Counted from the stretch's first letter, positions 8,728-18,505 are shown. The stretch: DNA of 46,120 nt from an uncultured Saprospiraceae bacterium (GCA_938008185.1 CALLLR010000080.1:1-46120), one strand, 5' to 3'. The notes: generated by a model not told the origin, from the letters alone. Translations and numbers: made by a program.

Positions 8728-9912
8728 TCAAACAATATCCAACGGCTGATAAGTATCCAACAATATATCTCCAGGATTAACTCCCAGCCAGTTTTTTAAA
8801 ACCGAGGCATAGATTTTTCTGAAATCAACCGTATAGATGAGATCTCCCTGGTCCAGTTTGGAAAGATTAGGTGCTTCGTTAAAGATGCCTGGATTTTTTA
8901 ATTTTCCACCGATAAAGAATACGTTATTGGCCGTGCCGTGATCGGTACCCCGACTGTTATTTTCTTTTACCCGCCGTCCGAATTCGCTAAATGTCATAAT
9001 CAGGGTATCATCAAGTTGCTGATTTTTTTGTAAATCTTTGACGAATATTTTTATCGCTTCGTCGTATTGCTTTAAGAGTCTTTCCTGACGATTTTTTTGA
9101 GAAGCGTGCGTATCGAAACCGCCCATGTCGATGTAGTAAATTTTTGTGTTGGTGTCTCTGGCAATGAGGTTAGAAATTGTCGCGAGGTCTTTTCCAATTT
9201 GGGTGTTTGGATATCTTGCTTTTGTTTTCGAACCTTTAGTTTGTTCAGATAAATAATTAGCGGAAGATTGTGTATTGATCAGTGTTTTATACAAATATTC
9301 GACATTTTCCTCGTGGTCGTGTTGGTGGTGATGGGCAATTTTTTGTAAAAAAGGATTGTTAGCGGCCCTCTTTAATTTAGCGGGATTAGAAGCTGCAAAA
9401 CCCGTTTTATGCTGACCCTTTAAGGCGAGCACCAACGCATCATCAATCTCTAGTGCCGTGTGAGGAAGATCGCCGGATTTATTTTGATCCAGGTACCGGC
9501 CCAACCATCCAGTCTGCCAATATTGATCGCTGTTACTTGCGGTATGCCAGATGTCCATTGAGCGAAAATGTGACCGGACGGGATTGGGGTAGCCCACGTT
9601 GTTGATCACCGTCAGGAGACCTTCGTCGTAAAGATTATTTAGCCCACCCAACATCGGATTAAAACCAATTTCATCGGTCAGTTTAAGTACTTTTTTCTTT
9701 GGAATCGCTAGGGTAGGACGATTTCTATAGTAAATGTCATTCTGGAAAGGAACGACGGTATTTAAACCATCATTGCCACCGGACCACTGAATAATGACCA
9801 GATTTTTTCCGTTCCGGTGAAAGCCATTCCGATTGAAACCACTCAAGAATTGTGGAACGAATAGGGAGGTAGATGCCAATCCGGTATTTCTTAAAAAATC
9901 TCTCCGCTTCAT
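8728..9912 (-). CDS. DUF1501 secreted protein (Tat-type signal)
   Basis: A 394-residue protein. It starts MKRRDFLRNTGLASTSLFVP, a twin-arginine-type signal, so export in folded form is likely. The mature part carries DUF1501 hallmarks: VIIQWSGGNDGLNTVVPF near residues 38-55, a DIWHTAS block, and MTFSEFGRRVKENN with RGTDHGTANNVFFIGG at about 303-333. DUF1501 has an alkaline-phosphatase/sulfatase-like fold, but members are uncharacterised. The gene follows a DUF1800 gene on the same strand with a 79-bp gap, and these two families are very commonly paired in Bacteroidota and planctomycetes. Their joint role is unknown. Confidence 0.9.
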   Translation of the reverse strand: MKRRDFLRNTGLASTSLFVPQFLSGFNRNGFHRNGKNLVIIQWSGGNDGLNTVVPFQNDIYYRNRPTLAIPKKKVLKLTDEIGFNPMLGGLNNLYDEGLLTVINNVGYPNPVRSHFRSMDIWHTASNSDQYWQTGWLGRYLDQNKSGDLPHTALEIDDALVLALKGQHKTGFAASNPAKLKRAANNPFLQKIAHHHQHDHEENVEYLYKTLINTQSSANYLSEQTKGSKTKARYPNTQIGKDLATISNLIARDTNTKIYYIDMGGFDTHASQKNRQERLLKQYDEAIKIFVKDLQKNQQLDDTLIMTFSEFGRRVKENNSRGTDHGTANNVFFIGGKLKNPGIFNEAPNLSKLDQGDLIYTVDFRKIYASVLKNWLGVNPGDILLDTYQPLDIV

Positions 9913-9946
9913 CTATTTATTTTTTTTAAAATTAAACTATTTATCA

Positions 9947-9994
9947 ACGCTTAAACGCTTAAACGCTTCAACGATTCAACACCAAAACACCTCA
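9947..9994. repeat. Octamer-phased repeat of six imperfect units
   Basis: Six successive 8-bp words run without gaps: ACGCTTAA, ACGCTTAA, ACGCTTCA, ACGATTCA, ACACCAAA, ACACCTCA. The array sits in the gap between the DUF1800 and DUF1501 genes, and its last unit includes the DUF1800 stop codon. Related words occur at about 8685-8725 and 26004-26029, also intergenic. Confidence 0.7.
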
Positions 9995-11380
9995 ACAAAC
10001 CTGATATTCCGGCAAGGTCATCAATCGCAACAACAATGATTTTACGTAATCATCTTTGGTCTGGTGTTTGGTGAAAGCATCCATTTCAGATTTTTCTATC
10101 GGCAAATTACTTTGCAACAACCAATCTCTTAAATTGGTAAAAATCAGGTCTTCTTCAAATTGCGCAAAATACGCCAGAATCGGAGATAGGTTCATTGTGG
10201 CCGGAAGTTTTGCTTTCATTTTTTTGTCTGCCTTATCCTCAAATTCCGGTTTGGCGGTTACGTTTACATTGACCGTTTTAAAAAAATAACCTGCGAGATT
10301 AAGACGGAAAACGAGGGTAGCATTATCAATCCAGGCTTTTCCTCCTGGCCATCCAGCTACATTGGGTGGATTCAGGAGGGTTTGTCCCAATATTTTTTGA
10401 ATAAACAAAAATGACTTTTGGTTCTCTAAGTTTAGTTGTAATGTTTTCATCATTCCCACCAGTAAATCAATTGGTGATTTTATTTTGGTACCCATATTTT
10501 TTTCAGCATAAAACCACTCGCTTTCAAAAATGGTTCGCATCAGTTTTTCAATATTATAATTCGATTGATAGAAAACCTCCGCTAAGCGCTGAACATGTTC
10601 TTTATTGATTTTTTCATTTACAAAATACTGATAAACCTTGCTTACAATAAAAATCGACGTTTGTTTTTTTTCTAAAATAATTCGAATAATATCCGTTCCG
10701 TCAAAATTTCCCTTTTGACCGAAGAAAGATTTTACTCCAAAATCATGATGTCGTTCACTGAAATCAAAAGCTCCTTTTTTATTGGTTCGCCAACCCGTAA
10801 AGGCACGGGCTGCTTCTTTAATGTCCTGCTCCGAATAATGACCAATTCCGATCGTAAATAGTTCGAGAAGTTCACGCGCAAAATTTTCGTTCGGTTGACC
10901 TTTTTTGTTTTGTTGATTATTTAAAAAACGAATCATCCCCGGATCACGGGCAATTGCCAATACCAGGTCTCCAAAATTTCCTAAAGCGTGGCTTCTTAGC
11001 GTGTTTATATAAGATTTCGAAACAAAAGAATTATTGCGGCTGACTAGCGCAAAGTGACCATGCCAAAACAGGGTCATCCGCTCCAGTAATGGATTGTCCG
11101 AATGAACCATTTTGCGTACCCAACTACTATTTACATCACGGTTTTCCCGCTGTAATTTTTTCCTCAGGGAAGCTCTCTCCGCTTTGGTGATTCCCTCTTT
11201 CGAAGCCATTTCATATACGGGTAGTGGAAAATCGAGGAGGTCTGGCTTTTTCGCGTCCTTTAAAAGCTGCTGGATGGTAACGTCGAAAGGAAGCTCTGAT
11301 TTCTGGTTCAGCTTCTCCAGCGAGATACCAAATCCGGCACGCCAGTACAGATGAGTGATCTTTTTCTTGATTGAAGACAT
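9992..11380 (-). CDS. DUF1800 family protein
   Basis: A 462-residue protein of the DUF1800 family. Characteristic blocks are ITHLYWRAGFGIS at the N-terminus, MTLFWHGHFA at about residue 101, NENFARELLELFTIGIGHYS at about 163-182, EAARAFTGWRTNK after it, and LLNPPNVAGWPGGKAWIDNA near 335-354. Biochemical function is unknown. It is the upstream partner of the DUF1501 gene on the same strand. No signal peptide is visible in the chosen reading, although DUF1800 proteins are often found with exported partners. The gene faces a divergent TIM-barrel gene across about 240 bp. Confidence 0.9.
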   Translation of the reverse strand: MSSIKKKITHLYWRAGFGISLEKLNQKSELPFDVTIQQLLKDAKKPDLLDFPLPVYEMASKEGITKAERASLRKKLQRENRDVNSSWVRKMVHSDNPLLERMTLFWHGHFALVSRNNSFVSKSYINTLRSHALGNFGDLVLAIARDPGMIRFLNNQQNKKGQPNENFARELLELFTIGIGHYSEQDIKEAARAFTGWRTNKKGAFDFSERHHDFGVKSFFGQKGNFDGTDIIRIILEKKQTSIFIVSKVYQYFVNEKINKEHVQRLAEVFYQSNYNIEKLMRTIFESEWFYAEKNMGTKIKSPIDLLVGMMKTLQLNLENQKSFLFIQKILGQTLLNPPNVAGWPGGKAWIDNATLVFRLNLAGYFFKTVNVNVTAKPEFEDKADKKMKAKLPATMNLSPILAYFAQFEEDLIFTNLRDWLLQSNLPIEKSEMDAFTKHQTKDDYVKSLLLRLMTLPEYQVC

Positions 11381-11544
11381 AGAATTGCTAGGTTTCCTAA
11401 TTTGACCATTGATGATCGGAATAGTTTAATTTTTTATTGAAAAATGCACAAATGACCCTTAATTCGAGTAATTTTTTCTCTTTCCCGCCTTCTTTCTGAA
11501 TTATTATACAACTTCTAAATATTATTTCCTATATTTTACAATGG

Positions 11545-11564
11545 AGTTCTTAAACAACTTCAAT
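11545..11564. repeat. 20-bp repeated upstream element, copy A
   Basis: AGTTCTTAAACAACTTCAAT lies 58 bp before the start of the TIM-barrel gene at 11623. An identical 20-bp copy lies at 29312-29331, upstream of the haloperoxidase-like gene. Looser relatives (TTTAAACAGCTTC, TTTAAACATCTTCAAT) occur at 3611, 6523 and 34166. It could be a promoter/operator element or a dispersed intergenic repeat. Confidence 0.6.
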
Positions 11565-11622
11565 TAATAATTCGGTAATTTTTTCGAGAGGCTATTATTT
11601 TTACAAAAAAAATTAATCTTTT

Positions 11623-12495
11623 ATGAAAAGAAGAGACGCTTTTAAAGCTACGGCAATTACGACAGGAGGACTATTACTAAATTTAAATGCGAATGCTACC
11701 AATCACCAAAAAATGAAAGGAACGTTTAAGCATTCTGTTTCCCGTTGGTGTTACAATAGTGTTCCATTGGAGGAGCTTTGTCGGGTCGTCGCAGATTACG
11801 GGATGCATTCTATCGAACTTACCGGGCCGGAAGAGTGGGAAGTGATGAAAAAATACGGACTTACCTGTGCTATTGGGTGGGATAAATATCCGGATGGCGT
11901 CAGTCTGGATAATTTTTTTACCAATCCCGACAACCACGCCGCGTTATTAGAATATTACCGGGCGCTAATTCCCAAAGCAGTCAAGGCAGGAGTAAAAAAC
12001 CTTATTGCCATTGCCGGGCAGCGACAAGGGCGGACGGACTACACAAATCTTATTAACTGCAAGAATGGATTAAAGCCCGTCATGAAAATGGCCGAAGACC
12101 AGGGTATTACGATTTCCATGGAGTACCTTAACTCAAAAGTAGATCATCCCGATCATCAGTTTGATAACATGGAGTGGGGCGTAGCACTTTGTGAAATGGT
12201 CGACTCCTCCAATTTTAAAATCCTTTACGATATCTATCACGCCCAAATTATGGAGGGAGATGTGGTGGCCACGATTCGTAAATATTCCGATTATATCTCC
12301 CATTATCACACCGCAGGCGTACCGGGTCGCCACGAGATTGATGAGACCCAGGAGCTGAATTATCGCTTTATTATGAAAGCAATAAAGGATACTGGTTACA
12401 CCGGTTTTATTGGACAGGAATTTGTGCCCACCGGAAAAACCGAGGGAGAAAAACTCGCTGCTCTAAAAGCTGCAGTAGCGATTTGTGACGTGTAG
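11623..12495 (+). CDS. Exported sugar isomerase-like TIM barrel (hydroxypyruvate isomerase-type)
   Basis: A 290-residue AP-endonuclease-2-like/xylose-isomerase-like TIM barrel, close in pattern to hydroxypyruvate isomerase. The N-terminus MKRRDAFKATAITTGGLLLN resembles a twin-arginine signal ending near NANA, so export is likely. The remainder follows the family order: SIELTGPEEWEVMKKYGL, NLIAIAGQRQGRTDYTNLIN, ISMEYLNSKVDHPDHQF, ILYDIYHAQIMEGDV, ISHYHTAGVPGRHEID and IGQEFVPTG. Candidate metal or catalytic ligands are Glu167, Asp203, His206 and Glu266. Actual substrate is unknown; such exported isomerase-like proteins are common in Bacteroidota sugar loci. It precedes the LacI/SusCD locus but converges with lacI. 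Confidence 0.85.
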   Translation: MKRRDAFKATAITTGGLLLNLNANATNHQKMKGTFKHSVSRWCYNSVPLEELCRVVADYGMHSIELTGPEEWEVMKKYGLTCAIGWDKYPDGVSLDNFFTNPDNHAALLEYYRALIPKAVKAGVKNLIAIAGQRQGRTDYTNLINCKNGLKPVMKMAEDQGITISMEYLNSKVDHPDHQFDNMEWGVALCEMVDSSNFKILYDIYHAQIMEGDVVATIRKYSDYISHYHTAGVPGRHEIDETQELNYRFIMKAIKDTGYTGFIGQEFVPTGKTEGEKLAALKAAVAICDV

Positions 12496-12573
12496 TGGGA
12501 GCCCTGTTTTCGCTTGATAATTATCTGTTTTGTTTTTGTGGTATTCGGAACTTAATCCTGGCCCAGCTCATAC

Positions 12574-13593
12574 TCACTGCTCAATTCCTTTTACCGAATG
12601 GGCCCAAACGATTTCGGTGGGCAAATAATGAATTTGTTTTTCTTTGTTGGAATTGTTAATGTTTTTAATAGTCTGAGCCAATACCGCTTGTCCCATTCTT
12701 TTACCAGAATCTTCGATATAAGTAATTTTAGGATAATAATGATTGGGAAAAACACCATCGCTGATAGATACGATCGAAAGATCCTCTGGAATAGCGAGAT
12801 TAAGTTTGCGTATATTATTCGTGGTGAAATAAAGTAGTTCATCCGTCATGGTAAAAATACCACTGAATATATGGTTGCTGAGCAACACCGGTAAAATATT
12901 ATCCAGCAGACTGGGGCGTTCCACGGTAATGATGTGATCGGGATTCGGAACCAGACCAAGATCCCGGAATGCCTGCTTAAACCCTTCCATCCGTTCCTGA
13001 GTAATGGCCAGAGAAACATTTGCAAAGATGCCGAGAATATTGCGGTGACCATGTTCGAGCAGAATATTCACCCCTTTTTTGGCACAATCTGCGTTATCAA
13101 TCGTCAGCATTGGTAAGCTTGAATCTGGGATCACCCGGTCGTACATAATACATTGGATATTTGCCAGGGCTAACTCTTCCAGGTGGGCCATTGAATATTT
13201 ATTGGTGTTGATGGTCCCGGAAATCATAACGCCTTCTACCGCCCAGCGAATACACTGCTCAATGGCTTCTTTTTCCTGCTTGATACTATTATTGGTCTGG
13301 AACATAACCAGGGAGTAGGGCGTTTCGGCAATCGCAGCGTTTACCCCTTCAATTAAAGAAGGATGATAAAACATATTGATTTCCGGTAAAATCAGCGCTA
13401 TTAATCCAGAATGTTTTTTACGAAAAAAACGCGCCTGGAGATTGGTTCGGTAATTTAGTCGTTTAGCGGTCTCTTTTACCCGATTTCGGGTGGCTTCACT
13501 GATATCAGGATGATCACTCAATGCCCTGGAAATAGTGGAAGTAGAGAGATTTAGCATGGTAGCCAGGTCTTTGATGGTAATCCGTTGCATCAT
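12574..13593 (-). CDS. LacI-family transcriptional regulator
   Basis: A 339-residue LacI/GalR-type regulator. The N-terminal HTH and hinge are clear: ITIKDLATMLNLSTSTISRA, then LSDHPDISEATRNRVKETAK and RLNYRTNLQARF. A periplasmic-binding-protein-like sensor domain follows (residues about 60-335: GLIALILPEINMFYHPSLIEG, MYDRVIP, LTIDNADCAKKGVNILLEHG). A TTG at 13596 could extend it by one residue, but the ATG at 13593 or 13590 is more likely. It is divergent from susC with a 243-bp intergenic region containing a PurR-like palindrome (13667-13680). This suggests sugar-dependent repression of the SusCD transcript and autoregulation (inference from family behaviour). Confidence 0.94.
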   Translation of the reverse strand: MMQRITIKDLATMLNLSTSTISRALSDHPDISEATRNRVKETAKRLNYRTNLQARFFRKKHSGLIALILPEINMFYHPSLIEGVNAAIAETPYSLVMFQTNNSIKQEKEAIEQCIRWAVEGVMISGTINTNKYSMAHLEELALANIQCIMYDRVIPDSSLPMLTIDNADCAKKGVNILLEHGHRNILGIFANVSLAITQERMEGFKQAFRDLGLVPNPDHIITVERPSLLDNILPVLLSNHIFSGIFTMTDELLYFTTNNIRKLNLAIPEDLSIVSISDGVFPNHYYPKITYIEDSGKRMGQAVLAQTIKNINNSNKEKQIHYLPTEIVWAHSVKGIEQ

Positions 13594-13666
13594 CAATATT
13601 TAGTTGTTTTTTGTTGGAAAAATTTATTGCCAAATATAGATAAAAGTTATCAACTGCAACCATTCC

Positions 13667-13680
13667 CGCAAACGATTGCG
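13667..13680. promoter_or_regulatory. Predicted LacI-family operator
   Basis: CGCAAACGATTGCG has 5-bp symmetric arms, CGCAA and TTGCG, around a central CG step (ACGA). It closely follows the consensus shape of LacI/PurR-family operators (GCAAACGNTTGC). It lies 74 bp upstream of the lacI-type start and 156 bp upstream of susC, so one bound repressor could control both directions. I saw no second copy elsewhere in the window. Confidence 0.75.
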
Positions 13681-13714
13681 ATAATATTAGTTTCTTTTTT
13701 TTAATATTAATTTT

Positions 13715-13722
13715 TATTTTTG
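13715..13722 (+). promoter_or_regulatory. Predicted -7 element of the susC promoter
   Basis: TATTTTTG matches the Bacteroidota -7 consensus TAnnTTTG. A TTTC at 13691-13694, 20 bp upstream, is a plausible degenerate -33 box (TTTG). Transcription starting just downstream would give a leader of roughly 110 nt before susC. It lies 34 bp downstream of the LacI-type operator, a workable position for repression. Confidence 0.5.
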
Positions 13723-13836
13723 ACGATCACAGAATAACTATCTATATTTTTATTACATTATTTCTTTTTCTGTCTATTTGACAGAATAAAGGGGTCTTGA
13801 TCTATTATTTTACAAAATTTTAAAAAAAATTGACGT

Positions 13837-16827
13837 ATGAAAAAATGTTTAACTAAATTTTTATTCTCCGCTTTATTTGTGGTGATGCTGGTTACAGCTG
13901 GTATGGCACAGATGAAAGTTACCGGAACGGTGATGGATGGTGAATATAATGAACCTTTAATCGGTGCAACAGTACAGGTTAAAGGAACCACCGTTGGGAC
14001 GGTTACGGATATTTCCGGAGTCTACACAATTAACGCAAACACGGGTGATGTTTTGGTTTATTCGTACACGGGCTTCGATACGAAAGAAATGGTGGTTGGT
14101 ACCGAGTCAACCATTAATATAACTATGATGGCTGGTTCTACGCTTGACGAAGTAGTGGTAGTTGGTTATGGTTCTCAGAGTGAAAAAGAGATTACCTCGG
14201 CGGTTGTTCAACTGGGAGAAGAAGAATTTAATAAAGGTGTAATTTCTGATCCTTCGCAATTATTACAAGGCAAGGTAGCCGGACTTCAGGTGTATAACCG
14301 GGGAGGTGATCCTAACGCTTCGGGTACCATTCGTCTTCGTGGTATTTCGACCATTGGAGCGAACGTAGAACCGCTCATTGTAGTTGACGGAATTATTGGT
14401 GCTTCTTTAGATAACGTTGATCCTAACGATATCGAAAGCATGACGGTACTAAAGGATGGATCTGCTGCTGCAATTTACGGATCGCGTGGATCTTCCGGAG
14501 TAATCATCGTAACCACCAAGTCTGGTTCTACCAACGAAAAGATGAAAGTTACTTACAACGGACAGTTTTCTGTTTCTAATGCCGTAAATACCGTTGAAAC
14601 CTTAGACGGGCCGGAATTTATTGCTGCGGGTGGCGTAGATTTAGGTAGTAATGTAGATTATCTCGATGAAGTAACGCGTCAAGGTTTCCGTCAGGTACAC
14701 GGTTTATCTGCTTCTGGCGGTTCAGGAAATACATCTTACCGTGTTTCTGCTAACTACCGTGAAACGAACGGTATTTTAAGAAACAGTGGTTTTGATCAAT
14801 TCAATACGCGTGTCAACATGCAGACCCGGGTTTTGGATGATAAGTTGAAAATTAACTTTAACGCATCTTACACCAATCGTAACCAACAGTTTGGTTTCAA
14901 CGAAGCATTACGTTATGCGGTTACTAGTAATCCTACGGCTCCGATCTTTGCCGAAGATGCTTCCTTTGCATTTGATGGAACTCCTTTCGGTGGTTATTTC
15001 CAGACCCTGGGATTGTTTGATAGTTTTAATCCAGTCGCTGTAATTGAGCAAAATCGCAATGAAGGCGTACGCCGTGAGTTTACCTGGGGTGCTAACTTTG
15101 GTTATTCTATCCTGGAAAGTTTAACTGCTAATTTCCGTATTTCTCAGCAGAAAACAGATATTGCTACCGAGCAGTATTACCCAACGACGAGCTTCTTCCG
15201 TGGTAATGCCAATAGTTTAAGCCGAAGAGGTTTAGCTAACTTCTACGAGCAAAACAATGACTTTAACCTTTACGAAGGATACTTAACGTACCTGACTAAT
15301 TTTGGATCAACCGACCTTACGCTTACTGGTGGATACTCTTACCAGGAAAATCAGTTCAGAGAACGTTTCATGAGTATTGGTGATTTTCCGGATGATTCTA
15401 ATGATTACAGCAATATTTTGGAAAGTTCTCAAGATTTGCAAAATGCTGGATTTATTGATATCAACGCTAATGCTTCTCCAAATGATAAGATTATCGCATT
15501 CTTTGGTCGTGCGAACGCAACGATTGATAATGCTATCTTCTTAAATGCTTCCATTCGTCGTGAAGGATCTTCGAAGTTAGGAGAAGACAATAAATGGGGT
15601 TGGTTCCCAGCCTTCGGTTTAGGAGTAGATGTCAACCGTTATGCTAACATCGGAAGCCTTGATTTATTTAAGGTGAGATTAGGATATGGTGTTACGGGTG
15701 CTTTACCAGAGCAAAGTGGACTTTCTCAACCGGTTCGAAATATCGTTAACCAAGCAGATGGAAGCGTTTCTTCTGTACAGGCTCGTGCCGCTAACGAGGA
15801 TTTGAAGTGGGAAGAAAAGAAAGAGTTTAACATTGGAATCGAAGTCTCTAGTGGCCGATTCTCTTCTACACTTGATTTATACAATCGTACGATCTCTGAC
15901 TTTATCTTAGAAGTTGACGTAGAGGCAAGTGAGTTCGGTGCATCAACTCAATTTCAAAATGCAGGTGAATTAAATACCAAAGGTATTGAATTATCCCTTA
16001 ATTATGACCTGATCAAAAATGATCGCGTTAGTTATACTACTGGAGTTGTTTTATCCAATTATACAACCAAATTGAACGAATTCATAACGCCACGATCTTT
16101 ACGTGGAAACCTAGGAGCACCTGGTCAAAATGAATCAGCACCAATTTTGGTACAGGTTGGAGAAGAAATTGGTCAAATTTATGCACCAATTTTTGATGGT
16201 GTTGATGATGCTGGAAACCCTATTTTTTCTGATCTTAACGGAAACGGAATTATCGAATGAAATCCTGGTGATGCGTTAACTGAAAATGAAGATGGTAATG
16301 ACTTTACCGTGGTTGGAAATGGAATTCCTGATTTAGAATTAGGATGGACCAATACCCTTAGCTTTGGTGACTGGACAGTGAATGCTTTTTTCCGTGGTGC
16401 TTTTGGACATAGCTTAGTAAACAGTTTTAGATTGTTTTACGAGCCAAGATTAGCTTCTCAGGGTTCTTACAACTACGTGACGACTGATAAGGCAGTGGAA
16501 GGATTAACGACCGCACGTTTCAGTGATTTGTACGTAGAGAAAGCAGATTTCTTTAAATTAGACAACTTGTCTATTTCCCGACGATTTAACTTGAACAATA
16601 AGTACTTCGATGCCATTAATTTATCGTTAATTGTAGAGAACGCGTTTGTAATTACTGGTTATACCGGTACGAATCCAGAACCAAACTTGGTAGATTTTCC
16701 TCCTACTGATAACGGCGGTGCGGTAGATCTCAACGCGGCGGATGTATTGGCACCTGGTATTGATCGTAGAACTAGCTACTTTGCCTCCCGGGCAATTTCT
16801 TTAGGTATTAACTTTAACTTCAAATAA
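13837..16827 (+). pseudogene. SusC/RagA-type TonB-dependent outer-membrane transporter, broken by an in-frame TGA
   Basis: A 996-residue SusC-like protein, except that codon 808 (16258-16260) is TGA. The reading frame is otherwise continuous on both sides. Order: signal peptide ending near TAGMAQ; a carboxypeptidase-regulatory-like domain at about 27-105 (VTGTVMDGEYNEPLIGATVQ); TonB-box-like segment DEVVVVGYGSQSEKEITSAV; plug with LRGISTIGANVEPLIVVDG and DGSAAAIYGSRGSSGVIIVTTK; then the beta-barrel. The first segment encodes 807 residues. The distal segment carries expected SusC C-terminal blocks (VVGNGIPDLELGWTNTLSFG, ADFFKLDNLSISRRF) and the final barrel strand. Without readthrough the barrel would lack about 190 residues. 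TGG(Trp)-to-TGA is a one-base explanation, and a base-call error is equally possible. SusD follows after 12 bp. Confidence 0.88.
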
Positions 16828-16839
16828 ATTAATAACAAC

Positions 16840-18468
16840 ATGAATAAATTTTCTAAAATCGTACTAGCCTCTTTGGCTATCTTGGGCGCACAGGCCTGTA
16901 CAGATCTGGAAGAAAACTTGGTGGGTGAAATTACCAACGACGTTTCCGTCCCTGTCAGTGATCTGGTTGATCCGGGTAATGGGGACTTTTTTGACCCTGG
17001 TGCCCAACCACTTGGACAGCTCGCTGGAGCTTTTTCCGAATTACGTAATACGGGTACTGCCAATCACGGTAATTATTATTCCATTCAGGAAATACCTACC
17101 GACGAAATGGTAATTGCCGCCAAAGGTGGTGACTGGTTTGATGGAGGAATCCTGATTCAGTTACACCAGCATACTTACACACCGACACACTCATTTATAG
17201 AAAATGCGTGGAATGGTTCTTACACGGCGATTAATACCGTTAACGAACTTTTAGCTGGTGGTACACTGGATGCAAATGCAACTGCTCAGGCAACTGCACT
17301 CCGAGCTTATTTTTACTGGAGATTAATGGACTCGTTTGGTAGTGTGAAAATTCCAACGGCTCCTGGTCAGGATCCTCCACAGGTATCTCGTCAGGAAGTA
17401 TTCAACTTTGTTGAATCCGAATTATTGAGAGCAATTGGCGTTTCGGAAATTACTGCTGGTATGGATTTGTCTTCCAGTGACTTAGCTACTACCAATAATC
17501 CTTATCAAATCAATGTATACGGTGCTTTGGGAATCCTGGCTAAAGTTTACTTGAATGCAGAGGTTTACACAGGTACTCCACGCTGGCAAGAAGCGGCTGA
17601 TGCTGCTAGTCTGATTATCGATAGCGGTGTTTACTCGCTTTGTGATAATGGCTGCTCCGTTCCTAACAAAGGAAAAAGAGTTGGTGTTGATTCTGATCCC
17701 GAGATGCTGGAAGGTTACGCTGCAGTTTTTGCGCCTAATAACGGGGGTAATCCGGAACATATTTTTACCATCGATTATGATGAAGTAAATGGTACCGGAA
17801 TGAACTTTAGCCAGATGAACCTGCACTATTCAAGTCAGGTTACCTGGAATTTACAGTCTCAGCCCTGGAATGGATACGCTACACTGGAAGAGTTTTATAA
17901 TTCTTACGAAGATGGTGATGTTCGTAAAGCCAATAACTTCGCTGCTGGCGAACAACTAGATGCCAAAGGATTAGATATCCTTGATTTTGCCACCGATGAT
18001 GAAGATGGAATTGTTCTGAACTATACTCCGGCTATTAACGAATTACAACCTAACTCTATTCGTCAGGCTGGTGCTCGTGCGACTAAATTCAGTTTCCGTC
18101 AGTTTGGACGTGATAATATGAGTAATGATTATCCGATCGTTCGTTTAGGTGATGTAATCCTAATGCGTGGTGAAGCACTAGCTCGTCAGGCAGGTAACTG
18201 GAATCTTTCACTTCCAGATGTTAACATGATCAGAGCTCGTGCTAAGGTAGCCGATCTTAGTTCTATCGATGCGGAGGGTTTCTTGGCCGAAAGAGGTCGT
18301 GAAATGTTCCAGGAATCTTCTCGTCGTACGGATTTGATTCGTTTTGATGCCTACAACCGTGCTTGGTGGGAAAAGCCAGCATCTGACGCTACCAGGAATA
18401 TTTTTCCGATTCCTATTAACCAAATTACTGTTTCTAACGGTACTTTGACACAGAATCCTGGTTACTAG
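16840..18468 (+). CDS. SusD/RagB-family nutrient-binding outer-membrane lipoprotein
   Basis: A 542-residue SusD-like surface lipoprotein that caps the adjacent SusC-type transporter. The signal peptide is MNKFSKIVLASLAILGAQAC with the lipidated Cys at residue 20. Family features include the N-terminal TPR-like helices (YTAINTVNELLAGGTLDANA, ATALRAYFYWRLMDSFGSVK with the RAYFYW signature), LGILAKVYLNAEVYTGTPRW, and the C-terminal RGREMFQESSRRTDLIRFDA and NIFPIPINQITVSNGTLTQN blocks typical of SusD endings. The gene starts 12 bp after the susC stop and is followed by a strong terminator, so susC and susD form one unit. The ligand is unknown. No glycoside hydrolase lies nearby, so a polysaccharide substrate should not be assumed. 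Confidence 0.95.
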   Translation: MNKFSKIVLASLAILGAQACTDLEENLVGEITNDVSVPVSDLVDPGNGDFFDPGAQPLGQLAGAFSELRNTGTANHGNYYSIQEIPTDEMVIAAKGGDWFDGGILIQLHQHTYTPTHSFIENAWNGSYTAINTVNELLAGGTLDANATAQATALRAYFYWRLMDSFGSVKIPTAPGQDPPQVSRQEVFNFVESELLRAIGVSEITAGMDLSSSDLATTNNPYQINVYGALGILAKVYLNAEVYTGTPRWQEAADAASLIIDSGVYSLCDNGCSVPNKGKRVGVDSDPEMLEGYAAVFAPNNGGNPEHIFTIDYDEVNGTGMNFSQMNLHYSSQVTWNLQSQPWNGYATLEEFYNSYEDGDVRKANNFAAGEQLDAKGLDILDFATDDEDGIVLNYTPAINELQPNSIRQAGARATKFSFRQFGRDNMSNDYPIVRLGDVILMRGEALARQAGNWNLSLPDVNMIRARAKVADLSSIDAEGFLAERGREMFQESSRRTDLIRFDAYNRAWWEKPASDATRNIFPIPINQITVSNGTLTQNPGY

Positions 18469-18505
18469 TCTTTATGATTTAGAATCAATATTCTAACGAT
18501 ACTTT

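Noticed and set aside
9947-9994. Possible CRISPR or iteron array
   Set aside because: Units are 8 bp with no spacers and no Cas or replication gene nearby.
12515-12524. GATAATTATC palindrome between convergent genes as a terminator
   Set aside because: The 5-bp AT-rich arms are too weak. A T-rich stretch follows, but a stable hairpin would not form.
16258-16260. TGA as a recoded sense codon (selenocysteine or Trp)
   Set aside because: TGA ends other genes in the window normally (for example the AraC-type gene at 5692-5694), SusC proteins are not selenoproteins, and no SECIS-like hairpin was noticed.
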